DNA of 64,000 nt from Nemertoderma westbladi (lineage: Eukaryota > Xenacoelomorpha > Nemertodermatida > Nemertodermatidae), in assembly GCA_032718475.1 (NCBI GenBank), contig JAUCBJ010006791.1, positions 1 through 64,000 of the forward strand. Direction: 5' to 3'. The position numbers were made by a program, and so were the translations under genes. Below are positions 11,669 to 20,977 of the stretch, piece after piece; positions within the stretch are counted from its first letter, which is position 1, and each line of letters opens with the position of its first letter. The notes under the pieces are model-generated. The model was not told the DNA's origin. It did not search any database and saw only the letters and a list, made by a program, of their open reading frames with translations.

Positions 11669-14611
11669 ATGGACAGTTTGACTGACCTAGATTTAACTGT
11701 AGTACCAGTTCACACTAACACGTCTGTTGACATCGAGGACGTACCATCCCTAAACCCAGAGGGCCCCAATGATGTGGAGATCCCTGACTCTGAAGACACC
11801 ACAATCCTGCGTAAATCCTTTAGAGGGTACTGCGCACACAGTACTCGTATTTTCAATATAGCAGACAGTTATTCTAGTCTAACAGAACACACATACCGAG
11901 ACTTACATTTTCACATAGACCAACTAGAGACTAGCTACTGTAGGATAACACTGATCTGTTCCAAATTCGTCAATAGGTTCCAGGACCTAAATCAGAGTGA
12001 ACAAATCGCTTACATAGAACGCAAACGGGATCAGATTAGTGTGGATTACCACAGAATTAATGCAGCTTTATCAGCTCTGCTAGCACCGTTAAGGGGCTTT
12101 CGTTCCACACCCAATCTATTGGACCCAGTAGTAGATCCACCTCTTTCCCATAATAGTAAGAGATCCCATAATACTCGGATGTCTGATGAATCACTTCCGA
12201 TTGAAACGCTTCAGCTCATGTTCGATGCTGAGGAGACGGTAAGAAAGGCCGAGGAAGAGGAACTTGAGGCTGAGGAGGCTAGAACGTTTAAGTCTGCTAG
12301 GTTAGAAAAAATGAGAAAGCAACTAGACATAACTAAGAGAAGAGCCATAGCAAAGGCTAGGTTAGAAAAGTGTACTAGTGAATCTGAAAGTGAAATAGAG
12401 ATAACCAGGAAGAAGACAACTCCTAGTAAGTCTAGAAATAGTGTTTATCGACGTCCTATCACACATGTAGATAAACCACCTGTTACAAGAGTAGAACAAC
12501 AGCAAACTACCAGCCATACCGAATCTACACCTAAGCTGAATTTAAAGACTATGGTAACTAGCTGTAATTTATTTCATGTTACTAGTTCTAACACTGTCAC
12601 CAACACCTATTCATCCAGCGTTAATCCTACTGTTACAGTTCATGCTCCCTCTTTTTTTATATCGGAAATATCTAATAACCGATCAGTAACGAGTAATGAT
12701 CAAGTGTCCTATAGAATTGCAACATCATTATCTTCTATAGACACTACTTGTGTCAGAAGTAAGACTGGGCATATTAGTAGCGTTGTGACTTTCAAAGATA
12801 CTACTTCAAGACCCACTATGTGTCCACTTGTAACACAGCCACACTTCTCACCTACCTCCACTACATCTATGTATATCCCATTATTCACAACTAATGCTAC
12901 CCAATATCATAATGTAAGTAGTGCAGGATATACAAAAACACACTACGAGTTCGACCCTCACGCATCAGTTTTTCAGCCAAGGGCCAACTCCACTGCATAC
13001 CACACCATCAGTAATTATGATACACATAATAATTATACACTCTCCGATGAAATGGAGACGTTGCGATCAGAGATAGCTCAATTAAAGGACAGCATGGGCA
13101 TATTAGCTAACTCTAGGAACCAACCCTACAAGGCAACTACTCTTCCCATGAGAGATTTATGCCAAGGAGGACCGGAAACGCAGGTTTCCACACAGTTGAT
13201 GGGTGGTACCTTTAAGGAACAAGCAGCCAAATTAATGGGTGAAGACTTGACAGGGGACCTTGAGTTTCGACCAACTTCGATTCTCAAAAGACCAGAGACT
13301 GTTGGAAACACCCCCTTACCTACTGTAGTAGAGGAGACAACACTTGAAACCAACCGAAGTTTTGCCAGAGTCATGACTAGAATGGATGCCAAAGGCTCCA
13401 TTGGTGATACTGCACGCAAATTCAATGGGGACCCCCTACGATGGATTCCCTTTAAGCAAACAGTAAAGTCTAATCTGTATAACTCAAATTTACCAGAGGA
13501 TGAATTGCTCCAACTCCTTATCAGGAGCCTCGAAGGACCACCAAAAGAACTTGCAGAAAGTTACCTTGGAGTCAATGAACCATTTTCGCGCGCTTGGGTG
13601 GGACTCTGCCAGCGTTGGGGACGAGAATCTTCTATTGCCGCCAGTATGGTTCACCAACTTATGAAGACAGGGGCTGTGAATAACGGTGACTCGTTTGTAA
13701 GGTTCGCAGACAAGATTAGAACTGTATATCTCCAACTTGAGACCCTAGACCAGACTTGTCACTTAGACCATCCCATTGTAATTGGACAACTACAAGCACT
13801 ATTACCGGGACCTGTAGGGACAAGATGGGACAAACAAAGAGTGCGTCAAGAGTTAAGGACTAACTCCCTTCCTAACATTAAAAAATTCCTGGAATTTCTT
13901 GATGAAGAATGCCAGATCACGCTGAGTGGACAGAGGCGAGAGCGTGAGTGTTTGCTCAGTTGTAAAACCAAAAGCACCCTACACCCATCAGTGACTCCAT
14001 TGCAGCGTGCGAAAGTCAGGCAGACTCAATCCGATGCCGTAGATTTTGAGGAGGACTTTAAAGTCAATGACCAGTACGCGGAAGTTAACCACATTCGTGG
14101 AGCAACTAAGGTAGCTCCCCAAAAACGATCTGACCAGCCAGCGGTGACCAAGCCTGGTAATTCTAAGGTTAAAGATGGTCAGAAAGAAACTTTGCAATTA
14201 GTGTTGGAGGCCCTCACAACACTAAACACTGATGGGACTACGGACAATAAACTCACCACCGGGTGTCACAAGTGTCACTCTACTGAACATAGGATTTCCA
14301 ACTGTCCTACCTTTAGGAACCTTACTGTGATTGACAGACGGGCATATGCAGCTACAAATAGGCTTTGTTACAACTGTTTAAGTGCAAATCATATGCGCAA
14401 AATGTGCCGTTCTGAGGGAAGGTGCAAGGTGTGTAAGAAATCCCATCACACTATTTTGCACTCTGAAACTGCACGAGCACAGGTTCATCACACAACATTG
14501 ACAGCTGAGGAAACATCGACCAACAACTTACTACCAAACAGCACATACGCTTCAGATGAGTATGAAGAGATTGACCAGGTAGATATTCTTCCTGACTCAC
14601 AGGCTTTCTGA
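11669..14611 (+). CDS. gag: BEL/Pao Gag polyprotein
   Basis: This encodes the structural Gag, which would package element RNA into virus-like particles in the cytoplasm. ATG 11669 is the first in-frame ATG; the frame is open a little further upstream but without an ATG. The N-terminal half is Ser/Thr-rich with a highly charged, probably coiled-coil segment (12230-12420, many Glu/Lys/Arg). The DUF1759 capsid-like domain follows (about 13405-13860, KFNGDPLRWIPF). Three zinc knuckles come next: CHKCHSTEHRISNC at 14263, CYNCLSANHMRKMC at 14363 and CKVCKKSHHTILH near 14421. The frame ends at TGA 14609-14611, and pol continues in the same frame. The protein has about 980 residues, on the long side for BEL Gag. 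Its domain order matches copy B, whose gag has no stop at the corresponding place. Confidence 0.9.
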   Translation: MDSLTDLDLTVVPVHTNTSVDIEDVPSLNPEGPNDVEIPDSEDTTILRKSFRGYCAHSTRIFNIADSYSSLTEHTYRDLHFHIDQLETSYCRITLICSKFVNRFQDLNQSEQIAYIERKRDQISVDYHRINAALSALLAPLRGFRSTPNLLDPVVDPPLSHNSKRSHNTRMSDESLPIETLQLMFDAEETVRKAEEEELEAEEARTFKSARLEKMRKQLDITKRRAIAKARLEKCTSESESEIEITRKKTTPSKSRNSVYRRPITHVDKPPVTRVEQQQTTSHTESTPKLNLKTMVTSCNLFHVTSSNTVTNTYSSSVNPTVTVHAPSFFISEISNNRSVTSNDQVSYRIATSLSSIDTTCVRSKTGHISSVVTFKDTTSRPTMCPLVTQPHFSPTSTTSMYIPLFTTNATQYHNVSSAGYTKTHYEFDPHASVFQPRANSTAYHTISNYDTHNNYTLSDEMETLRSEIAQLKDSMGILANSRNQPYKATTLPMRDLCQGGPETQVSTQLMGGTFKEQAAKLMGEDLTGDLEFRPTSILKRPETVGNTPLPTVVEETTLETNRSFARVMTRMDAKGSIGDTARKFNGDPLRWIPFKQTVKSNLYNSNLPEDELLQLLIRSLEGPPKELAESYLGVNEPFSRAWVGLCQRWGRESSIAASMVHQLMKTGAVNNGDSFVRFADKIRTVYLQLETLDQTCHLDHPIVIGQLQALLPGPVGTRWDKQRVRQELRTNSLPNIKKFLEFLDEECQITLSGQRRERECLLSCKTKSTLHPSVTPLQRAKVRQTQSDAVDFEEDFKVNDQYAEVNHIRGATKVAPQKRSDQPAVTKPGNSKVKDGQKETLQLVLEALTTLNTDGTTDNKLTTGCHKCHSTEHRISNCPTFRNLTVIDRRAYAATNRLCYNCLSANHMRKMCRSEGRCKVCKKSHHTILHSETARAQVHHTTLTAEETSTNNLLPNSTYASDEYEEIDQVDILPDSQAF

Positions 14612-14615
14612 CTAG
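14609..14615 (+). promoter_or_regulatory. Candidate stop-codon readthrough site UGA-CUAG
   Basis: Gag terminates at TGA followed directly by CTAG. The reading frame then stays open, without shifting, into the protease. UGA followed by CUA(G) is an established efficient readthrough context in metazoan genes, and UGA-C is used by several RNA viruses. This makes the stop a plausible recoding signal for making Gag and Gag-Pol in a set ratio. The alternative is a simple nonsense mutation, since copy B reads straight through the same gag-protease boundary. Confidence 0.55.
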
Positions 14616-17600
14616 TCAGCACCAGACGCACGAATTCCGAGAGAACCCCAAACTCGGAATTCCAAGTTATACAAGTAAAGCTTGTAGGTGACAAGGGTGA
14701 ATTGAATGTGAATGCACTAATTGACTCAGGTAGTTCTGCAACATTTGTGGACAAGGACCTAGCAGATAGACTTTTTATTGAGAAAAAACCAACAGACTTA
14801 AACATGTCAGGTGTAATGAAATCCTGGACGTCCCGGATACACACAACCAAGTCTTATGGTTCTATACAGTCATTGAGTTCATCCTACTGCGCTAAACACG
14901 TGAAGTTCATTAGTATAACTGACTTTACAGGTGGACAACCATTACCGTACAATTGGATTACTGATCCATTTCTTACAAAACAGTCGATACCGCAATACAC
15001 TACACAAATACCGGGTATTTCTGTACTTATTGGACAAAATGTTCCCGAGGCATTTCATGTTCTAGAACGAGTACCAGAATTTCCTTTACCACTCCATCCG
15101 TATGCAGTGCACACCAAGCTCGGTTGGTACTGTACTCGCCCTTCACAACAGACTTTAAAAGAGAGACAAATTCAGATTGAAGATTGTGACTATGATCAAG
15201 ATCATATGACTTTCAGAACAACACTGAAATGTACTGACCAGAATGATTATGAGACCATTAGAATGTGTACTACTCTAGATAGACATACTGAGAATATCCA
15301 TAAGCTAATAGACAATTTGAAATGTGATCCGCGCAATTCTACGGAAGTTAGAGATCTACTTTACCAAAAGTTAGATCAGGATCTCAAGCTAACCCTTGCA
15401 ACATTACGGTGGTTAGATATTGACCATGCTGAAACTAATGCCAATGACTTATCTCTATCTGCAGAGGAACAACGGGCGATAGACATACAGACATCGACTG
15501 TACAACATCTCACTGATGGACACTACAGGATTGGATTACTTTGGCGGGATGACAATCCTTCATTGATCAACAATAGACCACTAGCAGATAAACGGGCAGC
15601 ACTGCTGTCTAGGAAACTACTAAATAACTCTACATTACGTGAACAATACGAGACTCAGATGAATAAATATTTAGACTGTGGTTTCGCGGAATTAGTTCCT
15701 GAAGACAAACTGAATATAGCTGGGGATTTAGAATATTATATGCCCCATCATGGTGTACCAAAGCCCAACAAACCCGAAGAAATCCGTGTTGTGTTTGACT
15801 GTGCCGCAATGTGGATGGGACACTCCTTAAACAGCTACCTTTTACCCGGACCAAACCTGTTACAATCGTTGGTGGGAATACTATTGAGATTCCGACAGTT
15901 TGATGTAGCTGTTGTGTCTGACATTGAAGGGATGTTTTTACAGGTTAAAACGCTGCTCAGTGACAGACAAAGTCTGAGGTTTCTGTGGTGGCCCAATGGC
16001 GAATATAATCTCCCAGCACAGATATACTGGATGAACATACAAGCGTTTGGTATTATCTGCAGTCCATCAAATGCTTGTTCAGTTTTGAGACAGACTGCAA
16101 CTGACCATGATCACCTATATGATGCAATTGTCACTAAGACCATAAAGAACGATATATATATGGATGACTGTTTATTTTCTGTAATGAACGAAGCTATTGC
16201 CATAAAGCTTGCACATGATGTCTCAGACTGCCTTGCAAAGGGAGGTTTTAAACTGCGCAAGTTTAAAAGTAACTCTAAGAAAGTGCTACAATCCTTTGAT
16301 ATGGATACTAGAGACAACAGCACCATCGACTTAGATACTGACCCACTGCCCATTACTAAAACACTGGGACTACGCTGGAATCCCCAACATGACTATTTGT
16401 TTTTTAAAGTTACTCCCAAGAATGATGATAGGCGGACAAAACGGATATGCCTAAGCATTTTAAGCTCGGTCTATGACCCATTAAATTTCATTAGCCCAGT
16501 TATATTCCAAGCAAGGGTATTGATGAAAGACATGTGGACTGCCGATGTGGATTGGGATGACGAGATTCCAGATCATATTAGGGACAAGTGGGTACTATGG
16601 GAAGAACAATTACCAGACATAGAGAGAATTCAAATACCACGTACATATTTTCCCTCATTACATCTAGATGAACAGCTAGAACTACATACATTCTGTGACG
16701 CTAGTAATTTAGGTATGGGAACTGTATCATACTTAAGAAGACCCTTAACTAACTCCGAGGCGCTGTATGAAGTATCTTACATATTTAGTAAATGCAAGAC
16801 TCTTCCACTTTCTTCATATTTAACTGTACCGAGAGCAGAATTGCAGGCTGCTGTAATGGCAGTAGATACAGCGAGATTAGTAAAAACACAATTATCACTG
16901 GCAATTAAGGAATACTATTGGACCGATGCAGCATTAGTGCTAGAATACCTCACTAATTCACATACAGCCTTTAAAGTATTTGTAGCTAATCGAAAGTCCA
17001 AGATACTTAGTTATTCCAAAGTAGACCAATGGCATTACTGTCCTGGAGATGTAAACCCGGCCGACATCGCCTCAAGAGGTGCTAGTCCCTCAGAATTACT
17101 TAATACACCATGTTGGCACAACGGCCCTGACTTCTTAAAAACACACAGTAGCTGTTGGAATTTACAGAAAGTCCCAAAGGTAAACAAAACGGACTTAGAG
17201 GTCACTGTGACTAAAGCGACTAAGTCTAAACTACTAAGTAACATCAAACATGATGTAACAGCTAGTCAGATTCAAACCGAACCCCCATTTTTAACAACTG
17301 ACACTAGCACATTAACACCTAATATAAATAATGGGGTATCTCCTATCATATACAGAGCCAGACAGTACTACTCGTCTTGGAAACGATATGTATCTGCTAT
17401 TAATATGCTAAAAACATATTATTATATATTGATAGGAAGGAATTGCACCCACGGGATGTATTCACAAACTGAAACTCAGTTACTCAGACTTACTCAAGTT
17501 CTAGAAAATCCAGACAGATATAATTCATTTGTGACAAATCCTGCTAAGTGTGACAGCGATAAGTTTTCTACTTTCATGAAAAACGGACTCTTGCGAGTTG

Positions 17601-18853
17601 GAGGAAAGATAGAACATGCACCTGTTAGCATAGACCAGAAACACCCTATAATAATTACAGATTATAACACCCAGAAACAGTTAATTCTAGACACCCATAT
17701 TGATCTTATGCATGCTGGTCGAGAGCACATGCTATCTGCCCTTAAACAGAAATATTATCTGGTTCATCCACGTAGAGCCTTAACCGACGTAGTTAGGGAA
17801 TGTATACCATGTCGCAAGCGGTTAGCACAACCTTTGAAACAACTTGAAGGACAGCTCCCACTTGAGAGATTGGACTATTTCGAACCCCCTTTTTCATACA
17901 CGGGGGTTGATTTATTTGGGCCTATAGTAGTTAAGCGTGCCCGCAGCACAATTAAGAGATGGACAATCATATTTACATGCCTTACAATTAGAGCAGTACA
18001 TTTAGACTTGGTCACTGACTTATCTATGAATGCATTTCTGCTAGCCCTTAGACGCTTTATAGCCAGACGTGGTTCTATTAAGGTAATACGCAGTGACAAC
18101 GGCACGAATTTTGTTGCCGCAAGTAAAGAGATATCAAAAACAATTGAGGACTGGAATACACATGATGTAGAAAAGTTGTTGACTCCAGTTTCCCTCGTTT
18201 GGAAGTTCAACACACCTCTAAGCCCATGGTATGGCGGTTCATGGGAAAGATTAATAAGGAACGTTAAGTCTGCACTTTTTCACGCTATTCCCTCCAACGT
18301 TTACTTAACTGATGACACGTTAAGGACATTCTTGGCGGAAGTGGAATGCGTAATAAACAGCCGCCCCCTAACAAGACTCTCAGCAGACCCTAAGTCTACC
18401 GACACTTTAACTCCTGCACACTTTCTATTTCAGCGACCAGCTGTTATATTGCCAATATCGGATGTAGACCCACGAGACTACATAACTAACAAAACCTGGA
18501 AACTCATGCAGTACTTAACATCTGTCTTCCGAGATTACTGGGTTAAGCAATATCTTCCTTCCATTGCACTCCGTACAAAATGGTTTTCACAGCACCGTAA
18601 CCTACAGACGGGAGACTTAGTTTTATTGGTAGATGAAGCTAGTTCTCGTAAAACTTGGTTGACTGCCCTTGTACTAAAAACATTTCCAGGTAAAGACGGA
18701 TTAGTTAGAACTGTGCAGATAAAAACTAGTAGCGGGCAGATTCTCTTGCGACCCATACAACGACTGTGTCTTTTAGAAATGGATCGGGAATCTTCCCACG
18801 ATTACGGTCAAATCCCAGGTGATGTTAACTTCGTTCATAACTTTAAATTATAG
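14612..18853 (+). CDS. pol: BEL/Pao Pol polyprotein (PR-RT-RNaseH-IN-DUF5641)
   Basis: This is the enzymatic polyprotein, in frame with gag past the TGA. No ATG lies close to the start, so expression most likely depends on readthrough. Domains in order: DUF1758 aspartic protease (DSGSSATFVD, 14723); reverse transcriptase with SDIEGMFLQV near 15918 and catalytic YMDD at 16157-16168; RNase H with FCDASN near 16691 and the DxASRG tail near 17055; integrase zinc-binding region with HAGREHM near 17710 and CIPCRK near 17800; integrase core with TGVDLFGP near 17905, SDNGTNF near 18093 and AEVECVINSR near 18336. A C-terminal DUF5641 domain spans about 18530-18790. All catalytic acidic residues expected for RT and DDE integrase are visible, and no frameshift or premature stop is present. 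The stop is TAG at 18851-18853. Confidence 0.93.
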   Translation, partial: LVSTRRTNSERTPNSEFQVIQVKLVGDKGELNVNALIDSGSSATFVDKDLADRLFIEKKPTDLNMSGVMKSWTSRIHTTKSYGSIQSLSSSYCAKHVKFISITDFTGGQPLPYNWITDPFLTKQSIPQYTTQIPGISVLIGQNVPEAFHVLERVPEFPLPLHPYAVHTKLGWYCTRPSQQTLKERQIQIEDCDYDQDHMTFRTTLKCTDQNDYETIRMCTTLDRHTENIHKLIDNLKCDPRNSTEVRDLLYQKLDQDLKLTLATLRWLDIDHAETNANDLSLSAEEQRAIDIQTSTVQHLTDGHYRIGLLWRDDNPSLINNRPLADKRAALLSRKLLNNSTLREQYETQMNKYLDCGFAELVPEDKLNIAGDLEYYMPHHGVPKPNKPEEIRVVFDCAAMWMGHSLNSYLLPGPNLLQSLVGILLRFRQFDVAVVSDIEGMFLQVKTLLSDRQSLRFLWWPNGEYNLPAQIYWMNIQAFGIICSPSNACSVLRQTATDHDHLYDAIVTKTIKNDIYMDDCLFSVMNEAIAIKLAHDVSDCLAKGGFKLRKFKSNSKKVLQSFDMDTRDNSTIDLDTDPLPITKTLGLRWNPQHDYLFFKVTPKNDDRRTKRICLSILSSVYDPLNFISPVIFQARVLMKDMWTADVDWDDEIPDHIRDKWVLWEEQLPDIERIQIPRTYFPSLHLDEQLELHTFCDASNLGMGTVSYLRRPLTNSEALYEVSYIFSKCKTLPLSSYLTVPRAELQAAVMAVDTARLVKTQLSLAIKEYYWTDAALVLEYLTNSHTAFKVFVANRKSKILSYSKVDQWHYCPGDVNPADIASRGASPSELLNTPCWHNGPDFLKTHSSCWNLQKVPKVNKTDLEVTVTKATKSKLLSNIKHDVTASQIQTEPPFLTTDTSTLTPNINNGVSPIIYRARQYYSSWKRYVSAINMLKTYYYILIGRNCTHGMYSQTETQLLRLTQVLENPDRYNSFVTNPAKCDSDKFSTFMKNGLLRVGGKIEHAPVSIDQKHPIIITDYNTQKQLILDTHIDLMHAGREHMLSALKQKYYLVHPRRALTDVVRECIPCRKRLAQPLKQLEGQLPLERLDYFEPPFSYTGVDLFGPIVVKRARSTIKRWTIIFTCLTIRAVHLDLVTDLSMNAFLLALRRFIARRGSIKVIRSDNGTNFVAASKEISKTIEDWNTHDVEKLLTPVSLVWKFNTPLSPWYGGSWERLIRNVKSALFHAIPSNVYLTDDTLRTFLAEVECVINSRPLTRLSADPKSTDTLTPAHFLFQRPAVILPISDVDPRDYITNKTWKLMQYLTSVFRDYWVKQYLPSIALRTKWFSQHRNLQTGDLVLLVDEASSRKTWLTALVLKTFPGKDGLVRTVQIKTSSGQILLRPIQRLCLLEMDRESSHDYGQIPGDVNFVHNFKL

Positions 18854-20029
18854 TTACAGCAAAAACATTTCCATTTGCTGTAACTATGACTATAGAGACG
18901 AAAGACGACATAAATACAACAATATTGTATTATATAGAACAGTAAAATACATTTATCAATTGTAATAAGTATTACATAGTGACCGGATGATTTAGCAGTT
19001 CGTATATAATACATTAGATAGTACTGTATACTGTATATATACATAAGAGTACATATGGTATAAATAATTGAAATTATTGAAAGCAATTAAAATAATCAAA
19101 ATCAACACTTTCATAGTGCTACTAATATAAATCCTTTCATATTTATATTTATAAAAATTTTATGCGCTGTATAAAAACGACATTATTTGCAACAAATCGG
19201 TTGGAAGAGAGATAACGCATAATTTAGTATTGAAAATTATTATAAGTTCTTCCCCTCAGAAAGAAAAAGAAAATGAAAACCCAAATTGTACTAATAAATA
19301 TTAACAATTTGGATATTATTCTAATCTTTGCGATAATCTGACTACCGTAAAAAGTACTTGAGTGAGTAGAGTACTACTTGGTTAACGGTAGTAGGCAATA
19401 GAAGGAGAAGGCTATTGGGCTTCATCAATCTATGTTTGGAACTCGAAATCACAAGGGTTTCATCACAAGTGATAACCGAAAGACGCTCTTCCGGCTATCG
19501 GCTGGCTGGCCTATAGCACCATTGCAATTGCAAACCGATACACGGTACCGTATCGGTACATCGCTTTCCGTTTTAACGACTAACCCTACAACTAATCTGA
19601 ATCCTGTAATTCATGTTATTAAACTCAATGCGATATGCCTCGCCTTACCTGTCGGGCGTAAAGAACTGCGTCGATAACATGGAGCCGGAGCGAATAACCT
19701 ACGTCCAGATAGTAAATGGAAACAAAAGTCGATTGAAAATTAATTGCTGGTCGACGCATTCAAATATGTAATCGTTCGTAATTATGTAATTGGCGTTGAT
19801 CTAATACGGTCGTTGAAGAGTTGAGAAATGTATCTCCTTGAGCGTAATCGATCCTGAGGTGGGATGATATCGTCATCAATGAGACTTTCATCCGAAAAAT
19901 GGAGTTTTTATTGTTATCAATTACCGGTATATATTTTTTATTGAGACTTACTTACTGCGCCCTGATTTGATTCTCTATGTTTAAGTTTAAAGAATTATTA
20001 TTGTTAATTATTTAAACTAGACGGGAGTT
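18854..20029 (+). other. 3' noncoding region of the BEL/Pao element
   Basis: This AT-rich region holds no convincing gene. An 81-codon open frame at 19432-19677 has no recognisable motif. Just before the 3' LTR is a short purine-rich run, gacgggag at 20021-20028, a candidate polypurine tract. A similar tctgggagcg lies before the 3' LTR of copy B. Confidence 0.6.
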
Positions 20030-20977
20030 TGTTGGCGCCGCTGCGCGTGGCAATAATCATCCCGACCTTTTCTTTATTGTGCTATATTCATATTTATTTG
20101 TAAACGAAGAATTATATTTCTGTTCAGTTGAGTTTTATGCTTATTTAATATGTGATTCGATTTATCGAGAGATTGTAACTATACTAATAGGTTTATTGAA
20201 TTATTGTAAGTTGATTATTGGTGGTGTGAGTTAATTAAGTTGTGCATTGTATTGTAATCTCAATCTAGAAGTATGTTAGGTGGCATATCTGTCCGCATAA
20301 TGGAAAGCCAATAAATGCCGTGGCTATACTGTATTATTGACCTAACAATTATCGCCAACTATATAGATTAATTAGTAGTTTTTTAAATACAATAGTCATC
20401 TCGACAGCTGGGCTCATTATTCTGAAATACAGCGGGAGAGACTTTTGTATTCTTACGGCTAGAATAGGGCAATCCTATATATTGAATATTGAATATTAGT
20501 AATTAGTAATTAGTATATATATCGTTTACGGTCTAAATTTGAATATAATATTATAAATTATATAAATAATAACGACCTGAGGAACTCTGAATAAATTTCC
20601 TTCCAAGTAAAAACTGTCATCTTTCGACTATCTCCTTCCTTCTAAAGCCGTCTACATTACGTAGGCTGCCGGGACCCTTGTAGACTCTGTCTCTTCTCTG
20701 TACTAGAGGGAGCAGGTTATTGCAGGAATTCTCTCTGAGGGAGAGATTGATTGTTAGCAATTTTGAGAATAGGAATGCGTTATTCGCCAGTACGAAACCT
20801 AAGTCTTGATATTAGTACAAGCACCTTTTCAATTTCTCAAACTCCCCATCGATTTGTTGCCATACTGACTGTATATTAGAGCCACTGCATAAACCCTGGC
20901 GGTAATAGTTTATTGTCCAGGTCAGCCGATAGGATTATTGTTAGTAGCACTGCGACTACATTAATCGCGCAGCAACA
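20030..20977 (+). repeat. 3' LTR of the full-length BEL/Pao element
   Basis: This is 948 bp, identical in length to the 5' LTR and about 99.5% identical. It is followed by GTTGG at 20978-20982, which completes the target duplication and resumes the 48-bp satellite in phase. Confidence 0.95.

Larger units (their letters stand above)
10329..20977 (+). mobile_element. Full-length BEL/Pao LTR retrotransposon, recently inserted
   Basis: The element is 10,649 bp: 948-bp LTR, 392-bp leader, gag, pol, 1,176-bp 3' noncoding region, 948-bp LTR. Its ends are TGTTG...CAACA and it has a 5-bp target duplication. The LTRs differ by about four substitutions and two single-base indels (about 0.5%), so insertion was recent. 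Protease, RT, RNase H and integrase motifs are all intact. The only reading-frame break is one TGA between gag and pol, in the same frame. It may be transpositionally competent if that stop is read through. It is a distant relative of copies A and B. Confidence 0.95.

Noticed and set aside
19432-19677. 81-codon plus-strand frame in the 3' region of the intact BEL/Pao element
   Set aside because: No motif, no duplicate copy to test conservation, and it lies in a long noncoding 3' region. Too weak to call a gene.
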